Of a DNA stretch of 64,000 nucleotides, positions 1 through 8,096 are shown in pieces. Origin of the DNA: Pseudomonadota bacterium (GTDB lineage: Bacteria; Pseudomonadota; Gammaproteobacteria; Steroidobacterales; Steroidobacteraceae); assembly GCA_023391815.1 (NCBI GenBank), contig JAEWAF010000132.1, positions 124,001 to 188,000 of the forward strand, in the 5' to 3' direction. Every line of letters begins with the position of its first letter. Position 1 is the first letter of the stretch. Below the pieces are notes generated by a model, which did no database searches, was not told the origin of the DNA, and saw nothing but the letters and a program-made list of their open reading frames with translations. Made by a program: the position numbers and the translations under genes.

Positions 1-1173
1 ATATAGAGGTGTGAAGCCAAAGCGCAGCAGATCCGGCGCGCGAAAATCGCCGATGACGCCACGCTCGATCAGCGCCTGCATGATCGCGTAGCCTTCCGGG
101 TGAGCGAAAGAAACATGGCTGCCGCGCTCGCTCACGTTCGCCGGGCTCACCAGGCGCAGCGACGGGCAGATATCAGCGATCAGATCGACGAACAGCTCGC
201 TCAGCCAGCGCGACTTCTGCACGATGTCCTGCATCCGGCTGCGTAACATCAGATCGACGCCGACCTCCAGGCTCAGCACGCCGAGAATCGACGGCGTGCC
301 GCACAGGAAACGACGAATGCCTTCGGCCGGCTCGTAGTTGTCGATGAATTCGAACGGACGGTTGTGGCCCATCCAGCCACGCAACGGCGAGGTGAGCTCG
401 GCTTGCAACCGTTGCGACACGAACAGAAACGCCGGCGCGCCCGGCCCGCCATTCAAATATTTGTAGCCGCACCCCACGGCCATATCGGCTTCGCAGCCGT
501 TCAGATCGACCTCGATCGCGCCGACGCTATGACTCAAATCCCAGATCACCAGCGCGCCATGTTCGTGAGCCTTGGCGGTGATGGCTCGCATGTCGTGAAT
601 GGCGGCGGTTTTGTAGTGGACGTGCGTGAGCATGACCACCGCGGTGTTCGAATCGATCGCTTCAAGAATTCGCTCGGCGGATTCCAGTCGCAGTTGTAAC
701 GGGCAACTGCGGGCACCACCGATCGCGCCTTCGGCCATGTACAGATCGGTGGGGAAGTTGCCGGGCTCGGAGAGCACGACGCAGCGGTCCGGACGAGCGG
801 CGAGCGCCGCGCCCAGCAGCTTGTACAAGTTCACGGAGGTGGAGTCGGCCACGACGACCTCACCGCTGCGCGCGCCGATCAATTTCGCGATCTTATCGCC
901 GACTCGAAGCGGGGCGTCGATCCAGCGGTGCTCGTTCCAGCTGCGGATCAGGCCCTGGCCCCATTCCTTCGCGACCACTTCTTCGATCCGGCCACGCGTT
1001 GCCTTGGGCAGGGGGCCGAGCGAGTTGCCGTCCATATAGATGAGTCCGCCCGGCAGCTCGAAATCCTCGCGACGATGGCGTAACGGATCTTCCTGGTCCC
1101 AGCGGCGGATCGCCGCGTAGGTAATCGCATCTCGACGTTCGAAGGTGGTGATCTTGTCGAATTTTCGGTGCAT
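1..1173 (-). CDS. kynU: Kynureninase, C-terminus cut by window edge
   Basis: PLP enzyme that hydrolyses L-kynurenine or 3-hydroxykynurenine to anthranilate or 3-hydroxyanthranilate plus alanine, in tryptophan catabolism in the cytoplasm. The reading frame is open from an ATG at 1173 to base 1 (391 codons), so only the last part is missing; the family is usually about 400-420 residues. The N-terminus carries YMDGNSLGPLP. The cofactor lysine is in GCGYKYLNGGPGAPAF (Lys at about residue 238), a signature that separates kynureninase from other fold-type I enzymes. It is transcribed divergently from an Lrp/AsnC gene, the arrangement known for kynurenine-responsive KynR regulators. The family call is firm. 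Confidence 0.95.
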   Translation of the reverse strand, partial: MHRKFDKITTFERRDAITYAAIRRWDQEDPLRHRREDFELPGGLIYMDGNSLGPLPKATRGRIEEVVAKEWGQGLIRSWNEHRWIDAPLRVGDKIAKLIGARSGEVVVADSTSVNLYKLLGAALAARPDRCVVLSEPGNFPTDLYMAEGAIGGARSCPLQLRLESAERILEAIDSNTAVVMLTHVHYKTAAIHDMRAITAKAHEHGALVIWDLSHSVGAIEVDLNGCEADMAVGCGYKYLNGGPGAPAFLFVSQRLQAELTSPLRGWMGHNRPFEFIDNYEPAEGIRRFLCGTPSILGVLSLEVGVDLMLRSRMQDIVQKSRWLSELFVDLIADICPSLRLVSPANVSERGSHVSFAHPEGYAIMQALIERGVIGDFRAPDLLRFGFTPLY

Positions 1174-1237
1174 CTGGCGAACCCCCGTGCCTGGCAAAAG
1201 TGTCGCGCCGGGGCTGCAAGACATTGTTCCGAAAGGG

Positions 1238-1254
1238 CCGCCTTGCCAAGGCGG
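1238..1254. promoter_or_regulatory. Perfect palindrome between kynU and lrp, candidate Lrp operator
   Basis: CCGCCTT-GCC-AAGGCGG is a perfect 7-bp inverted repeat with a 3-bp centre. It lies in the 131-bp divergent gap between kynU and the Lrp/AsnC gene. Lrp/AsnC proteins often bind palindromes of about 15 bp in such gaps. Binding here is inferred from symmetry and position only. Confidence 0.45.
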
Positions 1255-1304
1255 GCAAAGAACGATAGTAGTACGGACACCCTACTTCGAAGGAAAGTGT
1301 CCCG

Positions 1305-1760
1305 ATGCTGGACAAGACAGAGACCACTATCCTGAAATTGCTCGAAGACGACGGACGGCTCTCGTACGCCGAGCTGGGCGAGAAGGTCGGTTTGTCGAAG
1401 AGCCCGTGCTGGTCCCGGGTGCGGGAGCTGGAGCGCCAGGGCGTGATCCGGCGTTATCGGGCGGAGATCGATGCGGCGTCGGTCGGGCTGGATCTGCATG
1501 CCTTCGTGCAAGTGACCATCAACTCCGCTCGGCACACCGACTTCGAGGCGGCGGTGAATCGCCACGCTTCGGTACTGGAGTGCTTCACGACCGCCGGGCA
1601 GGCGGACTATCTGCTCCACGTGCTCGTGCGTGGCATCGGTGAGCTGGACGAGTTGCTGCGAGCGGAGATCTCGCGTCTGCCCGGCGTGCAACGATTGGAA
1701 ACGACGGTCTGCATGAAGACCATCAAGCATCGCGGCTCGGTCATGGCCTGCCTGCGATGA
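1305..1760 (+). CDS. Lrp/AsnC-family regulator, probable regulator of kynU
   Basis: This 151-residue protein has the full Lrp layout. Residues 1-60 form an N-terminal winged helix-turn-helix, including LSYAELGEKVGLSKSPCWSRV. Residues 65-145 form the C-terminal effector-binding RAM domain. The ATG start follows AAGGAAAG at good spacing. Its position back to back with kynU matches the known KynR arrangement, where kynurenine is the co-effector; that role is inferred from context. It may equally sense another amino acid. The next gene encodes a RAM domain without a DNA-binding domain. Confidence 0.85.
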   Translation: MLDKTETTILKLLEDDGRLSYAELGEKVGLSKSPCWSRVRELERQGVIRRYRAEIDAASVGLDLHAFVQVTINSARHTDFEAAVNRHASVLECFTTAGQADYLLHVLVRGIGELDELLRAEISRLPGVQRLETTVCMKTIKHRGSVMACLR

Positions 1761-1799
1761 GTGTCGAGTGAGTTTGACGAACAGTTTAAGGAGAGCGTT

Positions 1800-2084
1800 A
1801 TGGTCGGCGGCGTCAGTGCGGTGGTCCTCATCAAGGCCGAGACATCCAGTGTCAACGAGCTTGCACAGAAGCTGGTGGAGCTCAAAGGCGTCGCCGAAGT
1901 GTTCTCGGTGGCGGGTCAATACGATCTGGTCGCGATCGTGCGCGTGAATGAGAACGAGCAGCTCGCCGAAGTGGTGAGCGACAAGATGCGCAAGCTGCCG
2001 GGCGTGCAGTTGACCGAAACGATGATCGCGTTTCGTGTGTTCACCAAAGCCGCGGTCGAAGGAATGTTTGATCTCGGCAGCTGA
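1800..2084 (+). CDS. Stand-alone Lrp/AsnC ligand-binding (RAM) domain protein
   Basis: About 94 residues, consisting almost wholly of one RAM/AsnC ligand-binding domain (beta-alpha-beta-beta-alpha-beta pattern: SAVVLIKAET, ELVELKGVAEVFSVAGQYD, LPGVQLTETMIAFRVF). No helix-turn-helix is present. ATG 1800 is chosen because AAGGAGAG (1788-1795) stands directly before it; the frame also opens at GTG 1761, just after the preceding stop, but without a ribosome binding site. Such small RAM proteins are known as amino-acid sensors or heteromeric partners of full Lrp proteins. Adjacency to the full-length regulator, 39 bp away, suggests co-expression. Its effector is unknown. Confidence 0.8.
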   Translation: MVGGVSAVVLIKAETSSVNELAQKLVELKGVAEVFSVAGQYDLVAIVRVNENEQLAEVVSDKMRKLPGVQLTETMIAFRVFTKAAVEGMFDLGS

Positions 2085-2099
2085 TCGCTCGCTCGTTTG

Positions 2100-2117
2100 C
2101 CTGACACGAGCGTCAGG
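2100..2117 (+). terminator. Small hairpin after the RAM protein gene
   Basis: CCTGAC-ACGAGC-GTCAGG is a perfect 6-bp stem with a 6-base loop, 16 bp after the stop codon. It has no clear T-tract, so it may be a weak terminator, an mRNA end stabiliser or an operator for the porin gene that follows. Confidence 0.25.
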
Positions 2118-2195
2118 TTAACGTCAGTACGGCTTCGGCATGATGCTCCGCGGTCGCGCTGTAAAGCGCGTCTAGTTTTCAACCGTGGAGATTTC

Positions 2196-3485
2196 ATGAG
2201 TTCGAACAACCTCGGCACGGGGATCGTCGCTGCTATTTTGCTCGGGACATTGAGCCCCAGCGCATTCGCTCAAACGGCGAACGGCGTCGATGCCGCCACG
2301 CTTCGCGCGCAAATCGAAGCGCTGCGCGCGGAGCAGGCTCGCATCGCTGAGATGCAGCGGCAAACCGAAGCGAAGATTCGTACGCTGGAAGCAGGCGCAG
2401 GTGTTGCCAACTCTGCACCAGCTGTTGCTCCATCGTCGCCACTGTTCGCGACCGCCGATGGTCCCTCGAAATTATACGTGAGCGGCGATCTTCGCTTACG
2501 TTTCCAAGGCGACTATTCCGATGACGATGCTCGTGCCCGTCGCAGCGGTCAGGTGCGCGGCCGTCTCGGAGCGACGTACGCGGTGAACGATCGGGTGACG
2601 ATCGGCGCTCGACTGGTGACCGGGGATCCGGACGATCCGAACAGCACCGACGTGCAGTTGTCGAACTGGGACGACGATTTCCAGGTCAGCCTGGATCTGG
2701 CGTACGCGCAGGTCAACTTCGGCGATTTGAATGTGTACGGCGGCAAGATTCCGCAGCCGTTCGCACGCACCGATCTGGTGTGGGATGGCGATGTGAATCC
2801 GCAAGGCCTCAGCGGTGTTTACAAGCACAAGCTGAGCGACGGCTCGGCGCTGCGCGCGAGCGGCTTGTTCTTCGTCATCGATGAGAACGCAGCCGCTGCC
2901 GACAGCACGATGGTGGGCGGTCAGGTTGGCTACGACACCGCGCAGCTCGGCGATTTCAAGTTTGACGTGTCCGCGGCCTATTACGACTACACGTTGGGCA
3001 GCGTGGCGGGCGCCGATGCCGGCGACTTCCGTAACAACCTGCGCCGGCCCGACGGCCGCTACCTCTCCGATTTCAATCTCGGCGACCTCATCGTCGGCGC
3101 GACCTGGTCGGGTCTGGGCTCGCGCTGGCCGGTGCGCTTCGTCGGCGACTACGTGAAGAACTTCGGCGCTGAAACGTCGCAGGACACCGGCTACAGTGCG
3201 GACCTCGGCATCGGTCGAGTGACTCAGCCGCACGATTGGCGCGTGACCTACGGCTATTCGGTGGCAGAGACCGATGCGGTGTTGGGCGCGTTCTCACACG
3301 ACAACATCAGCATCGGTACGAACTACAAGCTGCACGCGCTGACGCTCGACTATGTGCCCATGCCTCGAACTGTGCTGTCGGCTTGGTGGTATCACTACAA
3401 GCCTGACAACGCGCTGGATGCGGGCAGCAATGCCGTCGGCGATTGGCTTGATCGGGTTCGAGTCGCGTTTCTAGTGTCGTTCTGA
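2196..3485 (+). CDS. Putative outer-membrane porin with N-terminal coiled coil
   Basis: 429 residues from ATG 2196, which follows GTGGAG; the longer open frame to 2097 has no ribosome binding site and would bury the signal peptide. A Sec signal ends near SAFAQ (about residue 25). A short periplasmic coiled coil follows (ALRAEQARIAEMQRQTEAKI), then about 330 residues of alternating amphipathic beta-strands with many aromatic residues, ending in a terminal phenylalanine (VRVAFLVSF) as expected for BAM-assembled barrels. It resembles the Porin_5 group of putative porins. The substrate cannot be told. It appears to be transcribed alone. Confidence 0.8.
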   Translation: MSSNNLGTGIVAAILLGTLSPSAFAQTANGVDAATLRAQIEALRAEQARIAEMQRQTEAKIRTLEAGAGVANSAPAVAPSSPLFATADGPSKLYVSGDLRLRFQGDYSDDDARARRSGQVRGRLGATYAVNDRVTIGARLVTGDPDDPNSTDVQLSNWDDDFQVSLDLAYAQVNFGDLNVYGGKIPQPFARTDLVWDGDVNPQGLSGVYKHKLSDGSALRASGLFFVIDENAAAADSTMVGGQVGYDTAQLGDFKFDVSAAYYDYTLGSVAGADAGDFRNNLRRPDGRYLSDFNLGDLIVGATWSGLGSRWPVRFVGDYVKNFGAETSQDTGYSADLGIGRVTQPHDWRVTYGYSVAETDAVLGAFSHDNISIGTNYKLHALTLDYVPMPRTVLSAWWYHYKPDNALDAGSNAVGDWLDRVRVAFLVSF

Positions 3486-3503
3486 TCGTCTGGTTCGAGA
3501 TCG

Positions 3504-3569
3504 ACGGCCCTCGCCATCGCCATCGGCTTCGGCGGTGGCGGGTCCAAAGTAGAGGACGGCGAGGGCCGT
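3504..3569 (+). terminator. Nested inverted repeats after the porin gene
   Basis: Two hairpins overlap in one stretch. The outer pair ACGGCCCTCGCC (3504-3515) and GGCGAGGGCCGT (3558-3569) is a perfect 12-bp inverted repeat. An inner stem of 10 bp, with one G-U pair, joins 3512-3521 and 3531-3540 around a 9-base loop. The two stems share bases 3512-3515. There is only a weak T run after either arm. Most likely this is the transcription end of the porin gene, 15 bp before the next start codon. Confidence 0.45.
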
Positions 3570-3584
3570 TTGCTACGATGGGGC

Positions 3585-4601
3585 ATGACTCAACCCGCCA
3601 CTGCTTACATCGCCTCGAGCGATAGATACAACCAATTCGCCTATCGCCCGGTCGGCCGCAGTGGCTTGAAACTGCCGCCCTTGTCGCTGGGGCTATGGCA
3701 TAACTTCGGTGACAACACGTCGATCGAGCGTCAGCGCGACATCCTGCGAACTGCGTTCGATCTCGGCATCACTCATTTCGATCTGGCCAACAACTACGGC
3801 ACGCCGTATGGAAGCGCCGAGAGCAACTTCGGCCGGCTGCTCAAGGAAGATTTCCAGGCCCATCGCGACGAGCTGATCGTTTCCACCAAGGCCGGCTGGG
3901 ACATGTGGCCGGGCCCGTACGGGCAGGGCGGCGGCTCGCGCAAGTACGTGCTCGCCAGTCTCGATCAAAGTCTGCGGCGCATGGGGCTCGAGTACGTCGA
4001 TATCTTCTATTCGCATCGATTTGATCCCGAAACGCCGCTGGAGGAAACCGCCTCGGCGCTCGCCACCGCTGTCCAACAGGGTAAGGCGCTCTATGTCGGC
4101 ATCTCGGCTTACTCGCCACAACACACGTTGGAAATGGAAGCGATTCTGCGCCGATGGCACATTCCACTGCTGATTCATCAGCCGTCGTACAGCATCTTCA
4201 AGCGCGACATCGAGGCGGGTCTGTTCGACGCGGTCGAGCGAATTGGCGCCGGCATGATTTCCTTCTCACCGCTCGCGCAAGGCTTGCTGACTAATCGGTA
4301 CCTGCAAGGGATTCCCGCCGACTCGCGCGTCGGTCGCGGCACTCGGTTCCTTCTGCCGGAGCATGTCTCCGAGGTGGTCTTGAAGAAAGCGGCGGCGCTC
4401 AATGAGATTGCTTACGAGCGCGGCCAGTCTCTCGCCCAACTCGCGATTGCATGGGTGCTGCGAGATCCACGCATGACGTCCACCATCATCGGCGCCAGCA
4501 GCGGGGCGCAGGTGCGCGAGAATCTCGGCGCGCTGAAGCAACTGAGCTTCAGCAAAGAGGAACTGGCGGCCATCGACCGCATCGCGCCGGGGCCGGTGTA
4601 A
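3585..4601 (+). CDS. Aldo/keto reductase, YghZ-type glyceraldehyde-3-phosphate reductase
   Basis: 338 residues of one (beta/alpha)8 barrel. The catalytic tetrad is visible: Asp66 and Tyr71 in THFDLANNYG, Lys102 in VSTKAGWDMWPGPYG and His144 in FYSHRFD. SLGLWHNFGD and the WPGPYG run are characteristic of the YghZ/Gpr (MgrA) subfamily, which reduces L-glyceraldehyde 3-phosphate and other aldehydes with NADPH as a cytoplasmic detoxifying enzyme. ATG 3585 is preferred over TTG 3570 because it matches the family N-terminus. There is no obvious operon partner. Confidence 0.9.
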   Translation: MTQPATAYIASSDRYNQFAYRPVGRSGLKLPPLSLGLWHNFGDNTSIERQRDILRTAFDLGITHFDLANNYGTPYGSAESNFGRLLKEDFQAHRDELIVSTKAGWDMWPGPYGQGGGSRKYVLASLDQSLRRMGLEYVDIFYSHRFDPETPLEETASALATAVQQGKALYVGISAYSPQHTLEMEAILRRWHIPLLIHQPSYSIFKRDIEAGLFDAVERIGAGMISFSPLAQGLLTNRYLQGIPADSRVGRGTRFLLPEHVSEVVLKKAAALNEIAYERGQSLAQLAIAWVLRDPRMTSTIIGASSGAQVRENLGALKQLSFSKEELAAIDRIAPGPV

Positions 4602-4679
4602 GTTCCCGACGGTTCAGCTGGAACTCGCCTCGGGTCGCAGCGATTGCCCACTGTCGAACCTGCTCGCTTCGAGGCTTTC

Positions 4680-4919
4680 ATGGATGCGTTGTCGCTGCTG
4701 CAATGGCCCGCCATGGTGATCACCCTGGCCGCCGCCTGGCTGGTCGCTTCCCAGTCCAGAACCCGGCGCAACTGGGGCTTCTGGACCTTCATCGTCAGCA
4801 ACGTGCTCTGGATCGTCTGGGGCTGGCACGAGGACGCGCTGGCCCTGATCGTCCTGCAGGTCGGCCTGTTCGTGCTGAACCTTCGCGGGGCCAAGAAGAA
4901 TGACCCCGCCCGGGCATGA
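4680..4919 (+). CDS. Small inner-membrane protein
   Basis: 79 residues from ATG 4680, which follows GAGG at 5 bases. Three hydrophobic stretches are visible (PAMVITLAAAWLVA, WTFIVSNVLWIVWGW, ALALIVLQVGLFVLNL), followed by a basic tail (RGAKKN), so the C-terminus is probably cytoplasmic. The tryptophan-rich middle segment resembles small uncharacterised YgjV-like membrane proteins, but no function can be assigned. The open frame extends to TTG 4644 without a ribosome binding site. It ends 33 bp before the tRNA gene. Confidence 0.6.
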   Translation: MDALSLLQWPAMVITLAAAWLVASQSRTRRNWGFWTFIVSNVLWIVWGWHEDALALIVLQVGLFVLNLRGAKKNDPARA

Positions 4920-4952
4920 TCCGGGCGCGAGCTGCTAGAATGCCGCCCGGCT

Positions 4953-5028
4953 CCCCCCGTAGCTCAGTGGATAGAGCGACCGCCTCCTAAGCGGTAGGTC
5001 GTCGGTTCAACTCCGGCCGGGGGGACCA
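4953..5028 (+). tRNA. tRNA-Arg (anticodon CCU)
   Basis: A complete 76-base cloverleaf with encoded CCA. The acceptor stem CCCCCCG (4953-4959) pairs with CGGGGGG (5018-5024), with discriminator A at 5025. The anticodon stem ACCGC/GCGGT encloses the loop CTCCTAA, giving anticodon CCT at 4986-4988. The T-arm GTCGG/CCGGC has the loop TTCAACT. It reads AGG codons. tRNA-Arg(CCU) genes are frequent integration sites for genomic islands, and the next 4 kb looks like accessory DNA. Confidence 0.97.
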
Positions 5029-5093
5029 GTTCCAAGAAGGACAAGCCGCGGGTCAAGTGCTCCGGTATGTAGAGTACTATGGGGCGCATTCGA

Positions 5094-8000
5094 TTAGCCG
5101 TGATCTGATCCGCCAGCTCCCGGAGGTTCCATGTCCGCCTTTATCCGCTGAGGGCTATCGCAACCAGCTACCGCAAGTATTGGCTTTCCTACTTTTGCTA
5201 ACCACGCCTCGCTGAGTGCCGATTTCTGGGGCTGGTCGGCTTCACTGGTCTTCAAGGACCAGTCCAAATACATAATGCTAAAGCCGTACCCATCACGTCG
5301 CTCTAATTCAGCCAGTAGCTCAGCAAAATCGTGAATCAGTGGTAGTACAGTTCCTTGTGCCCAAAGCCCCCAGCGCTCATTCTCGCTTTCCAGCATCAGT
5401 TGGCGCCACCGAGTGCGCGGAACTCCGCCGTTGCCGACAAGTTCTGCAACGTCACTCTTCCGGAGCAATATCCTTCGCCCTACTATGGGTAGACAACCTA
5501 GAAATCCTTTCTCGCGTCTAAAGTCCGTCACACCGATGGCGCCCCTGATGTACTCGATGCGGCTTTGCTTGCTGCTCGTAATCGGATCTACAGCTACATA
5601 AAATTGGGCGGAGTCGACGATAACGCAGCTCTCCCAATTCCCTCGATTGCTAGCGACGTTTGTAGCATCGAGAAGCAGCGAGTGTGGCTGCACCATGTGG
5701 AGCAGAGCGGAGTCGGCCGGAAGCACGCCTGCGTGTGCGAGAAATAGTGGAGCAACTGACGGTTTTCGAACATGGCCCGGTTGATATGAGCGGACCTTAG
5801 GTCGCACGGCAGCCTTTATGCTCTCGTGGTTAAAAACATCGTTGCACTCACTATACGACTCGACGAGTTCAGCTACGAATTCAATTGCCACCGCCTGTGT
5901 GAGTTCCTCCTGGAATGGTAGAGGGGCGGCAAGTGCGTTCCTCTGCAAATTGATAGGAAGGCGTCCGTCCGGATCAAACACGACAAGTGTCGGTGGAGCG
6001 ACAGGAAACAACCCAAGCTCGGGAGATATCTCCGGAGCCACCAAGTGAAGTGAACTGGTGACATAGATTCCATTCGATATCAAAACACTGTTTCCATAAT
6101 GGTCGCGCACGTGCTCCCTATGGGTCCACAAGACATCATCAAAATTAGGTACGCGGATGCGCTTCCATTTGCTTCCTTCCAGTGTGGCGCCGCATTGGGG
6201 GACAGTAAGGCGTTGCGGTAAGGTGGTGTCCGATCCCGTAATAAGCCGTCTTGTTACTTTGGGCTGGGCTGTGCAGTACCAATCCCAATCTCGCGGGGAA
6301 CTCAGGAGTCGCTTTACCACGGAGCTGGAAAGATTGATCTCGATCCGCGTTCCGTGATGAAACCTTGTTGGTCGTACTTCGATTGAATCGTCGCCTCTTC
6401 GGCAGGTAAAGGTGAACCCTTGTTCGTCAGAACCGATGTGAGAGGTTGTGACGATCATTTCGTCTCCGAGCAAGAATGCCGCCAAAACGCCGACGCCAAA
6501 TCTGCCCGTTCGGTGAACGGTTGAATGACCATCGACCTCATGTTCGTTGCGCCAGATGTCGCTACTTCTATACGAGGCGCCAATATTCAGAAAGTAGTTG
6601 TCGATAATATCCAGAGACATTCCAACGCCATGGTCTTCTACTACAAGCCTTGCTGGTCCATCCTGTGGTACATAAAGAGAAACGACTACGTCAGTTTCAA
6701 GTGAGTGGCTGTCGCGTGGTATCCGTCCCTTTTGTAGCAAATCGTTTCGCTCTAGGCATGCATCAACGCCATTCTGCACTAGCTCTCGTATGCCGATCTC
6801 GGGGCTTGCTCCGTAGAGTGGGGCTACCAGCAAATCCATCAGTTCGCCGCTAGCGGTTCGAAAGCGGAACTGTCGCGGTATGTATGTGAGCTGTTTGTTA
6901 CGGGCGAAAGATGATGCGTCATCAAGAGAGCTTCGGATCCGGCGTACTATTATCCCGAGGGAGTTGAGCGGAATTAGTCGACCGTACACCTCGCCCAATA
7001 CGGCCCAGATCTGATCGAGCTCAGTCTGAATGTCTGAAAACAACAACCTAAGAGATAAAAACGTCCGGACATTAGTAGGCTCCGCGTCGGCGTAGATTGC
7101 TTCCGGGTCGTCGTGTACCTGATGAAGTTCTAGGATAGCTTCGTGCTTTTGCCATTCGCCTCGGGACATAGGGCTTACCAGCGATTTGAGGCGTAAGAGT
7201 TGCTTCGATGCCCTGCTTGAGTGGATCTGAATGAAATCCGCTATCCGCAAAACAGACATTGCGAATGGCACGTGACAGTTCAAATGAATACGATGTTTGC
7301 CAGTTGGTAGCGCGTCTACTGCGGCACGCAGATGTAGATTGTGGCTCCTTGCGACAAAACCGCAAAGATCCAGCAATTCCGTCGATGCAAGGCCAATGGA
7401 GGTTCGGCTGCTGTCCGTCCCGGGAATTCCGGCGAGCGCTATTTCATGTGCAAGGCGTGCGTGATGTCTGCGCAAGAACTCGCCAATCAGTAAGCGATCA
7501 CGGAGAGTCAGTAATAGTTTGTTGTGTGGGATCGCGGAAACTGGATCTGTATCGCCGAAGATGCTTAGCAGCTTTCGCTGGTCGAATCGTCGAGCTTCCG
7601 ACCAAAAACGATTCCATAGGTCTGGCCAAGGTGGATCATTTTTGACGTAGTTTGATGCTACAGGTTTATAGGTGCCGCCGATTAGCTGGAAAAAGCCATC
7701 TTCCGACAAGTGGAGCGCGCTGTCGTGCAGTAGAACCGAAGTGACTAGAAGCGCCGCATCTTCCGCTGTGAGGTGTGGCCATGACTCGTCTGAGATCAAG
7801 CTATCGGCTGTAGCGAGGACCTCGTTGAGATGAATGAGGCTGTGATCCGTGTACTCGGGAAAGAATACCGTCTTGTTGTCGCGTGCCCATGGCGCGATTG
7901 TCGCAGCCGTTCCCAGTACGAAGGAATGGAGGGTGAGATCTCTGCTCAATAGCTCATTGAGTCGGCTCGGCAGTCTGAGCATACGCGGAAGATCCCTCTG

Positions 8001-8096
8001 AAAGGCTAGCATTCTGCCATTGGCGACTCTGCCGAGCGAGATACCACGCTCTATGTTGTCCCGTGGCGGTCGGGCCCGGGCTTTCGACCGGCTCAT
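5094..8096 (-). CDS. HD-domain plus Hsp90-like (GHKL) ATPase, probable conflict/defence protein
   Basis: A 1000-residue protein. Residues about 45-300 hold an HD-type metal-binding domain: H85 and H89 in EYTDHSLIHL, H124-D125 in VLLHDSALHL, then RRHHARLAH at about 209-217. Residues about 415-560 form a Bergerat-fold ATPase: N-box IRELVQNGVDAC (E438, N442), G1 VEDHGVGM (D488) and G2 GRFGVGVLAAF (531-541). The remaining C-terminal 440 residues are not recognised. HD domains joined to Hsp90-like ATPases (HD-CE type) are known from predicted NTP-dependent biological conflict systems. The gene is visibly less GC-rich than its neighbours and lies beside tRNA-Arg, suggesting horizontal transfer. No signal peptide is seen. 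Function is inferred. Confidence 0.85.
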   Translation of the reverse strand: MSRSKARARPPRDNIERGISLGRVANGRMLAFQRDLPRMLRLPSRLNELLSRDLTLHSFVLGTAATIAPWARDNKTVFFPEYTDHSLIHLNEVLATADSLISDESWPHLTAEDAALLVTSVLLHDSALHLSEDGFFQLIGGTYKPVASNYVKNDPPWPDLWNRFWSEARRFDQRKLLSIFGDTDPVSAIPHNKLLLTLRDRLLIGEFLRRHHARLAHEIALAGIPGTDSSRTSIGLASTELLDLCGFVARSHNLHLRAAVDALPTGKHRIHLNCHVPFAMSVLRIADFIQIHSSRASKQLLRLKSLVSPMSRGEWQKHEAILELHQVHDDPEAIYADAEPTNVRTFLSLRLLFSDIQTELDQIWAVLGEVYGRLIPLNSLGIIVRRIRSSLDDASSFARNKQLTYIPRQFRFRTASGELMDLLVAPLYGASPEIGIRELVQNGVDACLERNDLLQKGRIPRDSHSLETDVVVSLYVPQDGPARLVVEDHGVGMSLDIIDNYFLNIGASYRSSDIWRNEHEVDGHSTVHRTGRFGVGVLAAFLLGDEMIVTTSHIGSDEQGFTFTCRRGDDSIEVRPTRFHHGTRIEINLSSSVVKRLLSSPRDWDWYCTAQPKVTRRLITGSDTTLPQRLTVPQCGATLEGSKWKRIRVPNFDDVLWTHREHVRDHYGNSVLISNGIYVTSSLHLVAPEISPELGLFPVAPPTLVVFDPDGRLPINLQRNALAAPLPFQEELTQAVAIEFVAELVESYSECNDVFNHESIKAAVRPKVRSYQPGHVRKPSVAPLFLAHAGVLPADSALLHMVQPHSLLLDATNVASNRGNWESCVIVDSAQFYVAVDPITSSKQSRIEYIRGAIGVTDFRREKGFLGCLPIVGRRILLRKSDVAELVGNGGVPRTRWRQLMLESENERWGLWAQGTVLPLIHDFAELLAELERRDGYGFSIMYLDWSLKTSEADQPQKSALSEAWLAKVGKPILAVAGCDSPQRIKADMEPPGAGGSDHG

